NCBI GenBank assembly: GCA_947588785.1
Contig: CANPZN010000006.1
Location: 1-46,706, forward strand
Length of the DNA: 46,706 bases
Reading direction: 5' to 3'
Source of the DNA: Candidatus Gastranaerophilales bacterium
GTDB taxonomy: Bacteria; Cyanobacteriota; Vampirovibrionia; Gastranaerophilales; Gastranaerophilaceae
The notes under the pieces: model-generated
The model's input: the letters and a program-made list of their open reading frames with translations, nothing else
What the model was told of the DNA's origin: nothing
Database searches by the model: none
Part shown: piece after piece, positions 24,106 through 33,477 of the stretch
Numbering within the stretch: position 1 is the stretch's first letter
How the letters are laid out: every line of letters begins with the position of its first letter
Position numbers and translations under genes: made by a program

Positions 24106-25470
24106 TTATTTGCAATTATTCTCAAATAAAACAATTGTTTCTACGTGATAGGTATTTGGAAACATATCTACAGGTTGAACATATGTAACGTTCCATCCTT
24201 TATTAATTAAATATTTCATATCTCTTGCAAGTGTTGAAATGTTACAACTTACATATATTATTACAGAATCTGTTAATTTTATAAGATTATCTAATGTTTT
24301 TTCGTTTGTACCTTTTCTTGGAGGATCTATTATTGAAATATCAAATTTTTCCGATTTCTCAACTAATTTTGAAAATTCTTTTTCAGCATCACCATTTATA
24401 ATTTCTATATTTTTACAATTATTTAGAATTATATTTTCTTGAGCATCTTTTACCGAACTTTTTACTTCTTCAATGCAGGTAATTTTCTCTGCTACGTCAT
24501 TAAGCCAAATTCCAAAACTTGATACACCTGAATATGCATCTAAAATTGTCGGTTTAGTGAATTTAGCTGATATTAAGCATTTAACCGTATCAAAAATTAC
24601 TTTTCCGCATTGCGGATTAGTTTGAAAGAAACTGTTTGCACTTATTTTATATTTGATTCCTGATAATTCTTCCGTATAATAATCTTGTCCGATAATTTTT
24701 TCGGTCTTACTTCCCAATATAACATTTGTTTTTTTATTGTTATAATTTACGCAAACCCCTATTATTTCTTTATATTTATCATAAAGTACTTTAGAAAAAT
24801 TGATTATGTTTATATTTTGTTTTTCGGAATTTATAACTAATATTATTAAAATTTCATTATTATATGAAGATTGTTTAAAAATTACGTGCCTTAACATCCC
24901 TGTATTATTTTTTTCATTATAACCTGATATTTTATAGTTGCAGGCATTCTCTTTTATATATTCCATAATTTCATTAATTAATGGATTATGTATAGGACAA
25001 TATTTTATATTTACAATTTCATGACTATTATTTTTATAATATCCTGAAATTATTCTGCCGGATTTTCTCTCGCTAACGGGATATTGAACTTTATATCTGT
25101 ATTCTCTGACTTTTGGCGACGGAATAGTATTTTTAGGATCTATTTCAATTCCTGCAATATTTTTTATTGTTTCCTTTACTATATTTCTTTTTTGATTTAA
25201 TTGTTCATTATATTCTATATACTGCCAATTACAGCTTCCGCATACTTTATACATTGAACAAAATGGCTTTACTCTATATTGTGAAGGTTTGATTATATTA
25301 ATTATTTCCGCTTCAAGATAGTGTTTTGTTACCTTTGATATTCTTATTTTTAATTGATCTAACGGGCAGGCATCGTTTATAAATATCGTTTCATTATTAT
25401 ACCTTGCAAGAGCTTTGCCTTCATTTACCAATTTTTCAACGATAACTTCCACTTCATCATTTAATTGCAT
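24106..25470 (-). CDS. rlmD: 23S rRNA (uracil-C5)-methyltransferase, RlmD/RumA family
   Basis: The protein has an N-terminal TRAM-like RNA-binding domain (MQLNDEVEVIVEKLVNEGKA), an iron-sulfur motif with cysteines in CSMYKVCGSCNWQY and KYCPIHN, and a C-terminal class I methyltransferase. The catalytic part shows ANSFFQTNPQCG, LDAYSGVSSFGIWL (SAM loop), IIDPPRKGTNEK and IYVSCNISTLARD, which holds the nucleophilic cysteine. RlmD/RlmCD-type enzymes methylate U1939 and/or U747 of 23S rRNA; which one cannot be decided here. I chose ATG 25470 (454 residues), which overlaps the stop of the upstream TPR-glycosyltransferase gene by 14 bases; a longer TTG start at 25494 adds only eight residues and has no better ribosome binding site. 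It is the last gene of the minus-strand glucan/TPR operon. Confidence 0.9.
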   Translation of the reverse strand: MQLNDEVEVIVEKLVNEGKALARYNNETIFINDACPLDQLKIRISKVTKHYLEAEIINIIKPSQYRVKPFCSMYKVCGSCNWQYIEYNEQLNQKRNIVKETIKNIAGIEIDPKNTIPSPKVREYRYKVQYPVSERKSGRIISGYYKNNSHEIVNIKYCPIHNPLINEIMEYIKENACNYKISGYNEKNNTGMLRHVIFKQSSYNNEILIILVINSEKQNINIINFSKVLYDKYKEIIGVCVNYNNKKTNVILGSKTEKIIGQDYYTEELSGIKYKISANSFFQTNPQCGKVIFDTVKCLISAKFTKPTILDAYSGVSSFGIWLNDVAEKITCIEEVKSSVKDAQENIILNNCKNIEIINGDAEKEFSKLVEKSEKFDISIIDPPRKGTNEKTLDNLIKLTDSVIIYVSCNISTLARDMKYLINKGWNVTYVQPVDMFPNTYHVETIVLFENNCK

Positions 25471-27502
25471 TTGCCACTCTTTCAATAACCTCAACCCAAT
25501 TATTTGTTTCTTGTTGTTTAAATATTTCTACCGATTTATACCAGGGTGTTACACTATCATCATTAAACCAACGCCATTCCGGAGTTTTGGGAAGTAATAA
25601 GTATGTTTTTATACCCAATGCACCTGCCATGTGTACAATTGATGAATCAATTGTAACTAATATATCAAGATTTTTTAATAAAGAAGCCGTATCTTCATAA
25701 CTTTTTATATGCTTTTTTAATGAAACAACATTTTCTATATTTTCAATCTCATTCATTTGAAATGAGTAATAAGAATTATTTGTATTTGTTAATTTTGATA
25801 TTATTTCGGTTTTTACTGAACGATTTTTAAATATTTTTTTATTTCCTTGCCAAAATAATCCAATTTTCTTTCCGGTTTCATTTTTAAAAATTTGTGAATA
25901 TTTTTTTGTCAGTTCAACATTATCATACAAATATCCCTCACTATAAGGAATGTGATTAAAATCCAAATTCAAAGCATATGGCAGATTCATAATTGGAATT
26001 ACTATATCATATTGCGGATTATTTTCATTTTTAGCTATAACTTTTATATCAGGAAAATTATATTTAAAAATTGAAATAAGTTCCTTATCTGTTTTTAATA
26101 TTACATCCTTTGCTATTTGTTTTAAGATTTTTATATATCTTACAAACATTATTGTATCACCGAGTCCGCAATCAGAATATACTAAAACTATTTTATCTTT
26201 TAATTCAGAATTGTATTCCCAAATATTAGTTTTAAAAATTTCATAAAATTTTGTATCTCTGCTTCTTAATGTATAAAGATTCATTCCCTCATAAAAATTT
26301 TTTTCGGATAAATACATCATACCTAACGTAACAGAACTTTGAATTAAATCAGGATTATTTTTTACAATATTTTGCATTATACTTTTTGCTTCATCAAAAT
26401 GCCCAAGATATTTTAATGCAGAAGCTTTCCCATGAAGATAATTTGGATTCTCACTATCATATGTTAATGCTTTTTCATAATAATCAAGTGCTTGCTGATA
26501 ACTTCCTATATCCATATAATTTATAGCCAATAATGAATATATATCACCGTCTGCTTCATTAGATTCTAAATATCTTTTTAAAATTGAAATACTTTCTTCA
26601 TTCTGAAATTTTGTTTTATATGCTTGTGCTAATGTTAAACAAACAATTTTTTCATTTGGATTTATTGCATAGGCTTTTAATATATATTCAAAACTTAAAT
26701 TCGGAGAACTTTCACTAAATACTGAAGATAAATTTACCAGTGATTGTGTGTGATTTTTATTGTATTCAAGAACTTTATTATAATAGTATATTGATTTTTC
26801 TTTATTGTTCAATTTAGAATAAAGTACACCTAAATTATAAAAATATAAATATTGTGTCGGATTAATAGCTGCTGCTTTTTCTAAATATTTTACAGCCTTT
26901 TCAATATCATTTTTTATTTCATATAAGTTAGAAAGAAGAGAATATATATCTTCATCATCATTTTTTGTATATTGTGCTAAATTTGCGTATTTTATGGCAT
27001 TATCAATTTGTTTTTCATCTTTATAAATAAGTGCTAAATTATATGCAGCCGCATAATTTTCAGAATTTATTTCTAATGCTTTTAAATAAGCATTGATCGC
27101 AGCTTCTATATTTGAAATTTTTTTATATGCTATTGCCAATGAATAATATAAATCGTCATCTTCTGAATTATTTTCTTCTGTACCATTATCTTCCGAATTA
27201 TTATCAATTGTGTCGTTTATGAGTTTTATTGCTTTTTCAGGCTCATTATTTGCTAAATATGCTTTTGCTAAATTAACTGCAACATATGATGAATGATTTA
27301 ATACCATTGCTTTCGTTAACAAACTTATCGCTTTACTGATATTTCCTGTTGAAATACATAATAATCCGTACAAATTTAATATATTTGCATCTTCCGGAGA
27401 TATTTTTAATAATTCCGAATAAATATATTCGGCTTCATCAAACTTATTTTCCGTATGAAGCATATATGCTTTATCTGATAATTCTTTATATTTTCCATTC
27501 AT
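25457..27502 (-). CDS. TPR protein with C-terminal glycosyltransferase (GT-B/GT9-like) domain, copy 2
   Basis: Residues 1-405 of this 681-residue protein form about eleven tetratricopeptide repeats (for example ANILNLYGLLCISTGNISKA, YYSLAIAYKKISNIEAAINA, IYSLLAINYMDIGSYQQAL). Residues 425-681 form a GT-B-like C-terminal domain: DKIVLVYSDCGLGDTIMFVR, YDIVIPIMNLPYAL, IGLFWQGNKKIFKNRSV and VTIDSSIVHMAGALGIKTYL, LLPKTPEWRWF. This domain is shared with many bacterial 'TPR-containing glycosyltransferase' proteins and has the heptosyltransferase/OGT-like fold. The donor sugar and the acceptor are unknown. It overlaps the preceding paralogue by 17 bases, so the pair is co-translated. An acidic insert (DNNSEDNGTEENNSEDDD, near residue 105) interrupts the TPR array. 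Confidence 0.82.
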   Translation of the reverse strand: MNGKYKELSDKAYMLHTENKFDEAEYIYSELLKISPEDANILNLYGLLCISTGNISKAISLLTKAMVLNHSSYVAVNLAKAYLANNEPEKAIKLINDTIDNNSEDNGTEENNSEDDDLYYSLAIAYKKISNIEAAINAYLKALEINSENYAAAYNLALIYKDEKQIDNAIKYANLAQYTKNDDEDIYSLLSNLYEIKNDIEKAVKYLEKAAAINPTQYLYFYNLGVLYSKLNNKEKSIYYYNKVLEYNKNHTQSLVNLSSVFSESSPNLSFEYILKAYAINPNEKIVCLTLAQAYKTKFQNEESISILKRYLESNEADGDIYSLLAINYMDIGSYQQALDYYEKALTYDSENPNYLHGKASALKYLGHFDEAKSIMQNIVKNNPDLIQSSVTLGMMYLSEKNFYEGMNLYTLRSRDTKFYEIFKTNIWEYNSELKDKIVLVYSDCGLGDTIMFVRYIKILKQIAKDVILKTDKELISIFKYNFPDIKVIAKNENNPQYDIVIPIMNLPYALNLDFNHIPYSEGYLYDNVELTKKYSQIFKNETGKKIGLFWQGNKKIFKNRSVKTEIISKLTNTNNSYYSFQMNEIENIENVVSLKKHIKSYEDTASLLKNLDILVTIDSSIVHMAGALGIKTYLLLPKTPEWRWFNDDSVTPWYKSVEIFKQQETNNWVEVIERVANAIK

Positions 27503-29651
27503 TTTGTATTTCTTGTTTTATTCTTTCTATTACATCATCCCATATAAATTCTTTTTCTTGCTTAAAGAGTTTAATGCTGTTATACCAAGGAGTAGTATTT
27601 GTATCATAAAACCATCTCCATTCTGAAGTATGAGGAATAATTAAAAATGTTTTAATGCCTAAACCTCCTGCTAAATGAGCAATTGATGAATCTATTGTTA
27701 TCAGAACATCTATATTTTTTAAGATTGCTGCCGTATCCTCATAATTTTTTATATATGGTGCAACATCTATTATTGGTAATGTCTTTTTTAACTGTTCGGA
27801 TTCATAATCAACATCTGAAATTTGAAATGAATATATTTGTATTTTATCCAAATTAATTATTGGCATAAAATTATTAAGCGGTACTGAACGATTCCTTAAT
27901 GTAATTGGATTTCCTTGCCAAAATAATCCTACTTTTATTTTATTTGTTTGCAATATTTTTAAATTTGACATTTTGTTTACAAGATTTTCATCTATTTTAA
28001 AATATCCTTCAGGATATGGAATATTGTATAAATCCATACCTAAATTATAAATTAGATTCATAGACGGAGTTGTATAATCATAATTTTCTTCAGGTATAAT
28101 ATCAGTTTGTTTTATTACTTCACAATCCGGGAAATTATATTTATACAAAGAATAAAATGAATCTTGAACTCTTATAATTAATTTTTTACATTTATCTTTT
28201 ATTAAATAAAAATATCTTGTCATCATTAAGAAATCGCCTGCACCTTGAAGCGAATATATAAGAACTGTTGAATTTTTTGTATTTTGATTTTTCAATGTCT
28301 TTTTTAGAAAAATATTTGCTGTATCAATTTCCGCAACTACAGGTGATGCACTTTTTATTTTTACAAATTCTGTTTCATCTATACTGAATCTGTCTTTTAC
28401 ACCTAATCTGTAGAAAAATTTTTTTGCCGTGTTAATTATTTGTTTTTTGTTTAGCACTTTTATATTTGAAATAAAATAATATTCTGCAATATCTTTAAAA
28501 TCTCTTTCTTTTAATATCATTTCAAAGTAATTTTCTGCTATAAAAGAGTCATTTAATGATGACTTATACTTATTTACTGCTTCTTCTCTATATCCTGCTT
28601 TATATAATGCACTAATATATGAGCCTAAAGTTTCACTGTCAAATTTTAAGCCCATATCTAACAATTGTCTATATATCTTAACTGAAGATTCAAATTCATA
28701 TCTTTCATAATAGACATAAGCAAGTATTAAGTAAGAAGAATAATCATTAGGATCTGCTTCTGTCATCATTTTTGCATATTTAAGCATATCATCATAGTTT
28801 AAAGAATTATGAGATAAATTGTAAAGGTAAGATATTACTCTTTTATCATCAGGATAATCCATTAAAACTTCTTTTAATAAATTTTTTGAAATATTTTTAT
28901 CGATATCATCATATAAAAAAGCAATAGCTATCATTGCATTTTTATTTTTTGGTTCTGATTCTAATGCTTTTTTATACATATTCAATGCTGAATCTTTATT
29001 CTTAATTGTTAAATACAAATCACCAAGTTTTATATATAATTCTGCTGAAGGTTGAATTAAAAGAGCATTTTCAAGATAATTAATTGAATCTATAATTTTA
29101 CCCAATTGTTCCGAGAAGTTTGCACACTGTAGTATTACTGATATATCGCTGTTATTTAATTTTAATGATTCCTGAGCATAATATAATGCTTCATTATATT
29201 TATTTAGATAGCTGTAACATAAAGCTATATTAAACAAGTTTATATAATTAGATTCTATATTATTCAGTTTTATATAAACATCAATTGCTTTTTCGTATTC
29301 TTTATTTTTTATATATGCATTTGATAATAATGTTAAAACCTGAGGAGTTTTATTATTAATTGACTCTAATATTTCTATTGCATTTAAAAAATCATCTTTT
29401 AACATATGTACTTTTACAATATTAATTTTTATATCTTCTAAAAATGTTTGAGAATATACTTTTTGAAAGAGTTCTAGTGCTTTATCATAATTTTTAAGCG
29501 TAACATTAAGCTGTGCATATAAATTTAAAACATCCGCATTTGAGGCATCTATAGCCAGAATTTTTTCATACATGCTTTTAGCTTCATCATATTTCCCTGA
29601 AACATGATAATTATATGCTGTATCAATTAATTTATTTATATTATCATCCAT
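27486..29651 (-). CDS. TPR protein with C-terminal glycosyltransferase (GT-B/GT9-like) domain, copy 1
   Basis: The 721-residue protein has the same architecture as its downstream neighbour: about ten TPR units in residues 1-400 (YNYHVSGKYDEAKSMYEKIL, ADVLNLYAQLNVTLKNYDKA, and so on) and a GT-B-like domain in residues 470-721 with VLIYSLQGAGDFLMMTRYFY, KVGLFWQGNPITLRNRSVPL, LITIDSSIAHLAGGLGIKTF and IIPHTSEWRWF. The two proteins are clear paralogues; the glycosyltransferase domains align along their whole length, whereas the TPR parts have diverged. The array may hold a protein acceptor, as in O-GlcNAc transferase; this is an inference from the architecture. It follows the GT5-like gene by 45 bases in the same operon. 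Confidence 0.82.
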   Translation of the reverse strand: MDDNINKLIDTAYNYHVSGKYDEAKSMYEKILAIDASNADVLNLYAQLNVTLKNYDKALELFQKVYSQTFLEDIKINIVKVHMLKDDFLNAIEILESINNKTPQVLTLLSNAYIKNKEYEKAIDVYIKLNNIESNYINLFNIALCYSYLNKYNEALYYAQESLKLNNSDISVILQCANFSEQLGKIIDSINYLENALLIQPSAELYIKLGDLYLTIKNKDSALNMYKKALESEPKNKNAMIAIAFLYDDIDKNISKNLLKEVLMDYPDDKRVISYLYNLSHNSLNYDDMLKYAKMMTEADPNDYSSYLILAYVYYERYEFESSVKIYRQLLDMGLKFDSETLGSYISALYKAGYREEAVNKYKSSLNDSFIAENYFEMILKERDFKDIAEYYFISNIKVLNKKQIINTAKKFFYRLGVKDRFSIDETEFVKIKSASPVVAEIDTANIFLKKTLKNQNTKNSTVLIYSLQGAGDFLMMTRYFYLIKDKCKKLIIRVQDSFYSLYKYNFPDCEVIKQTDIIPEENYDYTTPSMNLIYNLGMDLYNIPYPEGYFKIDENLVNKMSNLKILQTNKIKVGLFWQGNPITLRNRSVPLNNFMPIINLDKIQIYSFQISDVDYESEQLKKTLPIIDVAPYIKNYEDTAAILKNIDVLITIDSSIAHLAGGLGIKTFLIIPHTSEWRWFYDTNTTPWYNSIKLFKQEKEFIWDDVIERIKQEIQNEWKI

Positions 29652-29696
29652 AATATAAATATAATAAACTATGTATAGTCATTATTGCAATATATA

Positions 29697-32339
29697 TTAT
29701 GCAATTTCAGGTAAATTTTCCCTGTTTATTCCAAATTTATCCAGATAATCAAAAATCGGCCCTTGTTTTCCTTTTTGTATCCAGCTAAAATCTTCTGCCA
29801 AAGAATCTTCAACCATTGATTTATATTTTTCAGGCTGTTCAAAATATATTTTTAAACCTTGTTTTATTGCATTATAGAGTCCGTCAGGAGTCAATGGTTG
29901 TTTAGGATCTGTTAATATACCATTTTCTTTCCCATTTCTGTTAACAGTATCAACAATTCCGCCGACGGCACTTCCAATAACTGGTGTTGCAACTGCGAAT
30001 GATTCACCTTGAGTCAATCCGCAAGGTTCAAAAATACTTGGAAGCAGAAAGAAATCTGAACTTGCTGTTATTGCTGTCATTGGGGCAAATCCATGTGCAA
30101 ATACTACTCTGTTTGAATCTTCTTCACTTAATCTGTTATTTTTTAAATCTTCTATATATTTTCTTTGAACTCCGCCTTCTCCATCTTGACCGGCAAGATA
30201 AAATATTGGTTTTTCTCTTCCAGGAAAATCTTTATCCCAATTATCCATTAAAATTTTTATTGCATCTGCCATAATGCCGATACCTTTTTGTGAAACTAAT
30301 CTGCCTACAGAAGATATTACGGGTGTTCTTTTTAATTCTTCATCTGTTAATTTCGGCAGTTTAGTTCTTCCGTTTTCATCAACAAATTCAAGTTTTGAAG
30401 TTATTTTTCTTATATTTTCTACTTCTTGAGAATTATTATTTGAATCATTTTTTAAGGAAAATGGTAAAATAAAATTATTATAGAAATTTATTTTATTTTC
30501 TGTTCTTGCATTCATAACATCATTTATATCAGATTTTTTTGAATAAGTTTTATATTCAAGGCCGGTTTGGTTTTTTATCATATTTTGTCTTTTTTCTATT
30601 GATAAATTATTAAAATCATTACCATTTATAATTCCTACAACAGATCCTGCATTATTTTTCTGAGTAATAGCCCATGCTAATTCTCCTGCTAATTCCGGAT
30701 GTAATCCAGATACAATTTCATTTGTATAATTTTGTGAAACAGGATGAAAATAGTTGCTTAAACATATACCCATATTTAATAAATTTGTGTGATTTGAACT
30801 TGAATCTTGTGCATTTAATATTAAGACATTATCTAAATTTTTCAATCCTTCATCACTACTATCGGTTTTGGAAGCATTTGTTTGTGCATTAATTGTTATA
30901 TCATAAGCAAAATTATCAAACAAAGTATTTAATATATTAGATGTAGATGTTTTTCTTTGACCGTCATTGTTATCATTTCTTGTTGAACCTTGATACATTG
31001 CATTATGACCTATAGTTATTATCGTCATATCTGATAATTTTTTTGCCGCATCATCATTTAATTGACCGAATGCATTTTCCATAGGAGCTTTATATCTTGC
31101 CAAGGCTGCAATTGGAGATGCCTGCCAATCATTTAGAATCATTCCGTCAGGAGATTTTATTGAATCAAATACTTCTTTATTGGTTATAACAAGGTCTTTT
31201 ACACTTCTTATATCTTCTTTTGCTTTTGCAAATTCATATACTGCTTTTGAGAAAAATGCAAATTTTTCAGGTTCTTCTGTTTTTTCGCTGCTCTGATATA
31301 TTGTTCCGTTAAAATATCTGTCATTTTTTATAAAGACTAATTTTTTATCATCACCGGAAACAAAAATTTCTACGTTTTCAGTATTCGATCTGCCATTTTG
31401 GTATGTATCCATTTTAAATGAAGCAGCTTTTTCCAGATTAAATTCTTTTCCTTTATAGTTATAAATATATTTATTTCCTTCTTGTCTGAAACTTGCTATA
31501 CCTTTTTGTTGATACATAGGAATAAATGTAGGTATGTCAATTCCTAATTTACTGACATTATTCTGTATTTCAACCGGAACTGAGCCTAAACCTCCTTCTT
31601 TTATAGGTGCAAATTCTGATGTTATTGACCATAATGTCGGATGTTCTTTTGTTATCGGGGTTATATTGGGTTTTTCATATAAGTATTTTGTTGCTGAGGT
31701 TTTTATTGTTTCTATTGCTTCATTATATTTTTGTACGTTTTTATTAAGAGAATCGCCATTCTGTAATAGTTGAATTCCATTTATATTTCCAAGATATTTA
31801 TTATTTAAACTGTTTGAATTTAACATCATTGATTTCTCTGCCTCATATCTCGCAGTTTGAGAACTATTTTCAATGTTATTCATTCGTTCATTAAATTTTT
31901 CTTTGATATCTTTTTTATCTTCTTTCGATAATTTTCCGGCTGAATATGTACCTGCAACTCCTGCTGCTGTGGCTAATACTTTCCATATTTCTTTTTTCGC
32001 TTTTTTTAGATTTTCAGCTTGTTTGTTTAATTTATCATTAATTATTTGATTTTTTTCTTCATTTATAACTTGTATTTTTGCAATTTCTTTTTTTAAATCT
32101 ACAATTTCACTTTTTATACCATTAATATTTTTTGCAGATAATTTATATGTTATTCCTGCTGTAATTGGAATTGCAATTAGGGGTAAAGCAATTGGTACTA
32201 TAGTTTTTATTAACTGCTTAGTACCATTTTTCTTTTCTGATTTGTCTTCTTGAACACTTTGTTTACTGACTTGTCCATTATTCATCATCAAATTTGAAGA
32301 ATAACCGTTCTGAAATTCTGAAAAAATACCTACATCCAT
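29697..32339 (-). CDS. Membrane-anchored GT5 glycogen/starch-synthase-like protein
   Basis: The catalytic part (from about residue 235) is a GT5 glucosyltransferase: LWSITSEFAPIKEGGLGSVP has the donor-binding K-x-G-G-L motif (K247), ILNDWQASPIAA matches the family DWHT region, RLVSQKGIGIM and SIFEPCGLTQGESFAVATPV form the C-terminal nucleotide-sugar site (E-P-C-G). Family role: elongation of alpha-1,4-glucan from ADP- or UDP-glucose. The first 230 residues are foreign to GlgA: a polar tail, one hydrophobic helix (residues 44-66), a Lys/Glu-rich coiled coil (70-118) and a second short hydrophobic stretch (121-134). This makes 880 residues instead of about 480. I chose ATG 32339, which has AAAGGGG six bases upstream, over a GTG 21 bases earlier. 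An insert of about 100 residues also lies between the two GT-B halves. Confidence 0.82.
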   Translation of the reverse strand: MDVGIFSEFQNGYSSNLMMNNGQVSKQSVQEDKSEKKNGTKQLIKTIVPIALPLIAIPITAGITYKLSAKNINGIKSEIVDLKKEIAKIQVINEEKNQIINDKLNKQAENLKKAKKEIWKVLATAAGVAGTYSAGKLSKEDKKDIKEKFNERMNNIENSSQTARYEAEKSMMLNSNSLNNKYLGNINGIQLLQNGDSLNKNVQKYNEAIETIKTSATKYLYEKPNITPITKEHPTLWSITSEFAPIKEGGLGSVPVEIQNNVSKLGIDIPTFIPMYQQKGIASFRQEGNKYIYNYKGKEFNLEKAASFKMDTYQNGRSNTENVEIFVSGDDKKLVFIKNDRYFNGTIYQSSEKTEEPEKFAFFSKAVYEFAKAKEDIRSVKDLVITNKEVFDSIKSPDGMILNDWQASPIAALARYKAPMENAFGQLNDDAAKKLSDMTIITIGHNAMYQGSTRNDNNDGQRKTSTSNILNTLFDNFAYDITINAQTNASKTDSSDEGLKNLDNVLILNAQDSSSNHTNLLNMGICLSNYFHPVSQNYTNEIVSGLHPELAGELAWAITQKNNAGSVVGIINGNDFNNLSIEKRQNMIKNQTGLEYKTYSKKSDINDVMNARTENKINFYNNFILPFSLKNDSNNNSQEVENIRKITSKLEFVDENGRTKLPKLTDEELKRTPVISSVGRLVSQKGIGIMADAIKILMDNWDKDFPGREKPIFYLAGQDGEGGVQRKYIEDLKNNRLSEEDSNRVVFAHGFAPMTAITASSDFFLLPSIFEPCGLTQGESFAVATPVIGSAVGGIVDTVNRNGKENGILTDPKQPLTPDGLYNAIKQGLKIYFEQPEKYKSMVEDSLAEDFSWIQKGKQGPIFDYLDKFGINRENLPEIA

Positions 32340-32517
32340 ATTCAACCCCTTTACAAACACATATATTTAAGTATTATCAATATTTTTTTGTGACTATTTA
32401 TTCCAATTTGTTAATAATTTGTTACACATTATTTTATTAAGCTAAATAAAATTTTCAGAATTAAATTTAATTTTTTATAAAATTGTGATTTAATTATATT
32501 AATAAAAGGAATATATT

Positions 32518-33459
32518 TTGAAACGTATTTTAATTACAGGCGGAGCTGGATTTATTGGATCTTTTCTTTGTGAAAGATTATTAAATGATGGAAATAATGT
32601 AATTTGTTTAGATAATTTTTATACGGGTTCTAAAGATAATATTAGACATTTAATTGATAATAAAAGGTTTGAAATTGTAAGACATGATGTTATTTCAGAT
32701 TATGCAGCAGAAGTTGATCAAATATATAATCTGGCATGCCCGGCTTCTCCTATTCATTATCAACAAGATCCCATTAATACAATAAAAACTTCAATACTTG
32801 GAATTATAAATATGATAGGTTTAGCCAGAAGATGTAAGGCTACAATTCTTCAAGCAAGTACAAGCGAAGTATATGGTGATCCGAACATTCATCCGCAAAC
32901 TGAATCTTATTGGGGAAATGTTAATCCAATCGGTATCAGGAGTTGCTATGACGAAGGAAAACGTTGTGCTGAAACTATAATGATGGATTATCATCGTAAA
33001 ATTAATTTAAACATAAGAATAGCCAGAATATTTAATACGTATGGTCCAAGAATGGCGTTAAATGATGGTAGGGTTACTTCTAATTTTATTATACAAGCTT
33101 TAAAAAATGAACCTATAACAATTTATGGAACAGGTGATCAAACAAGAGCTTTTTGCTATATTTCCGATATGGTAGATGGGCTTATAAAACTTATGAACAC
33201 AGACAAAAATTATGTTTATCCCCTAAATTTAGGGAATCCCCAAGAAATAAAAATTATTGATTTGGCAAAATTAATAATAAAATTAACAAATTCTAATTCG
33301 GAAATAATTTTCATGGATTTACCTCAGGATGATCCTGTAAAAAGAAACCCTGATATAACATTAGCAAATGAACTTTTAGATTGGAAACCTAATATAAATT
33401 TAGAACAGGGTCTGGAATTGACTATTGATTATTTTGCTAAGATAATTAACAAAGATTAA
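32518..33459 (+). CDS. UDP-glucuronate decarboxylase (UDP-xylose synthase)-like SDR
   Basis: The 313-residue protein is an extended short-chain dehydrogenase with the NAD loop [11 protein letters not shown] (G8-G14), the catalytic triad T115-S116/Y144/K148 ([23 protein letters not shown]) and the marks of the UXS group: [38 protein letters not shown] converts UDP-glucuronate to UDP-xylose with NAD as cofactor. The start is a TTG with AAAAGGA seven bases upstream; no in-frame ATG exists near it. It begins a plus-strand group of four genes with only small gaps and is divergent from the GT5 operon. UDP-xylose could feed the nearby glycosyltransferases. Confidence 0.9.
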   Translation: MKRILITGGAGFIGSFLCERLLNDGNNVICLDNFYTGSKDNIRHLIDNKRFEIVRHDVISDYAAEVDQIYNLACPASPIHYQQDPINTIKTSILGIINMIGLARRCKATILQASTSEVYGDPNIHPQTESYWGNVNPIGIRSCYDEGKRCAETIMMDYHRKINLNIRIARIFNTYGPRMALNDGRVTSNFIIQALKNEPITIYGTGDQTRAFCYISDMVDGLIKLMNTDKNYVYPLNLGNPQEIKIIDLAKLIIKLTNSNSEIIFMDLPQDDPVKRNPDITLANELLDWKPNINLEQGLELTIDYFAKIINKD

Positions 33460-33477
33460 AATATTATTGGAATTTAT

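Noticed and set aside
25470-25494. Longer RlmD start at TTG 25494
   Set aside because: It adds eight residues without family similarity; ATG 25470 begins exactly at the TRAM-like domain.
30674-31773. Plus-strand frames inside the GT5-like gene
   Set aside because: They are rich in Leu/Ile/His and Cys without structure, as expected from the complement of an AT-rich gene.
32340-32360. GTG start at 32360 for the GT5-like protein
   Set aside because: AAAGGGG lies six bases ahead of ATG 32339, inside the longer frame, which marks the ATG as the start.
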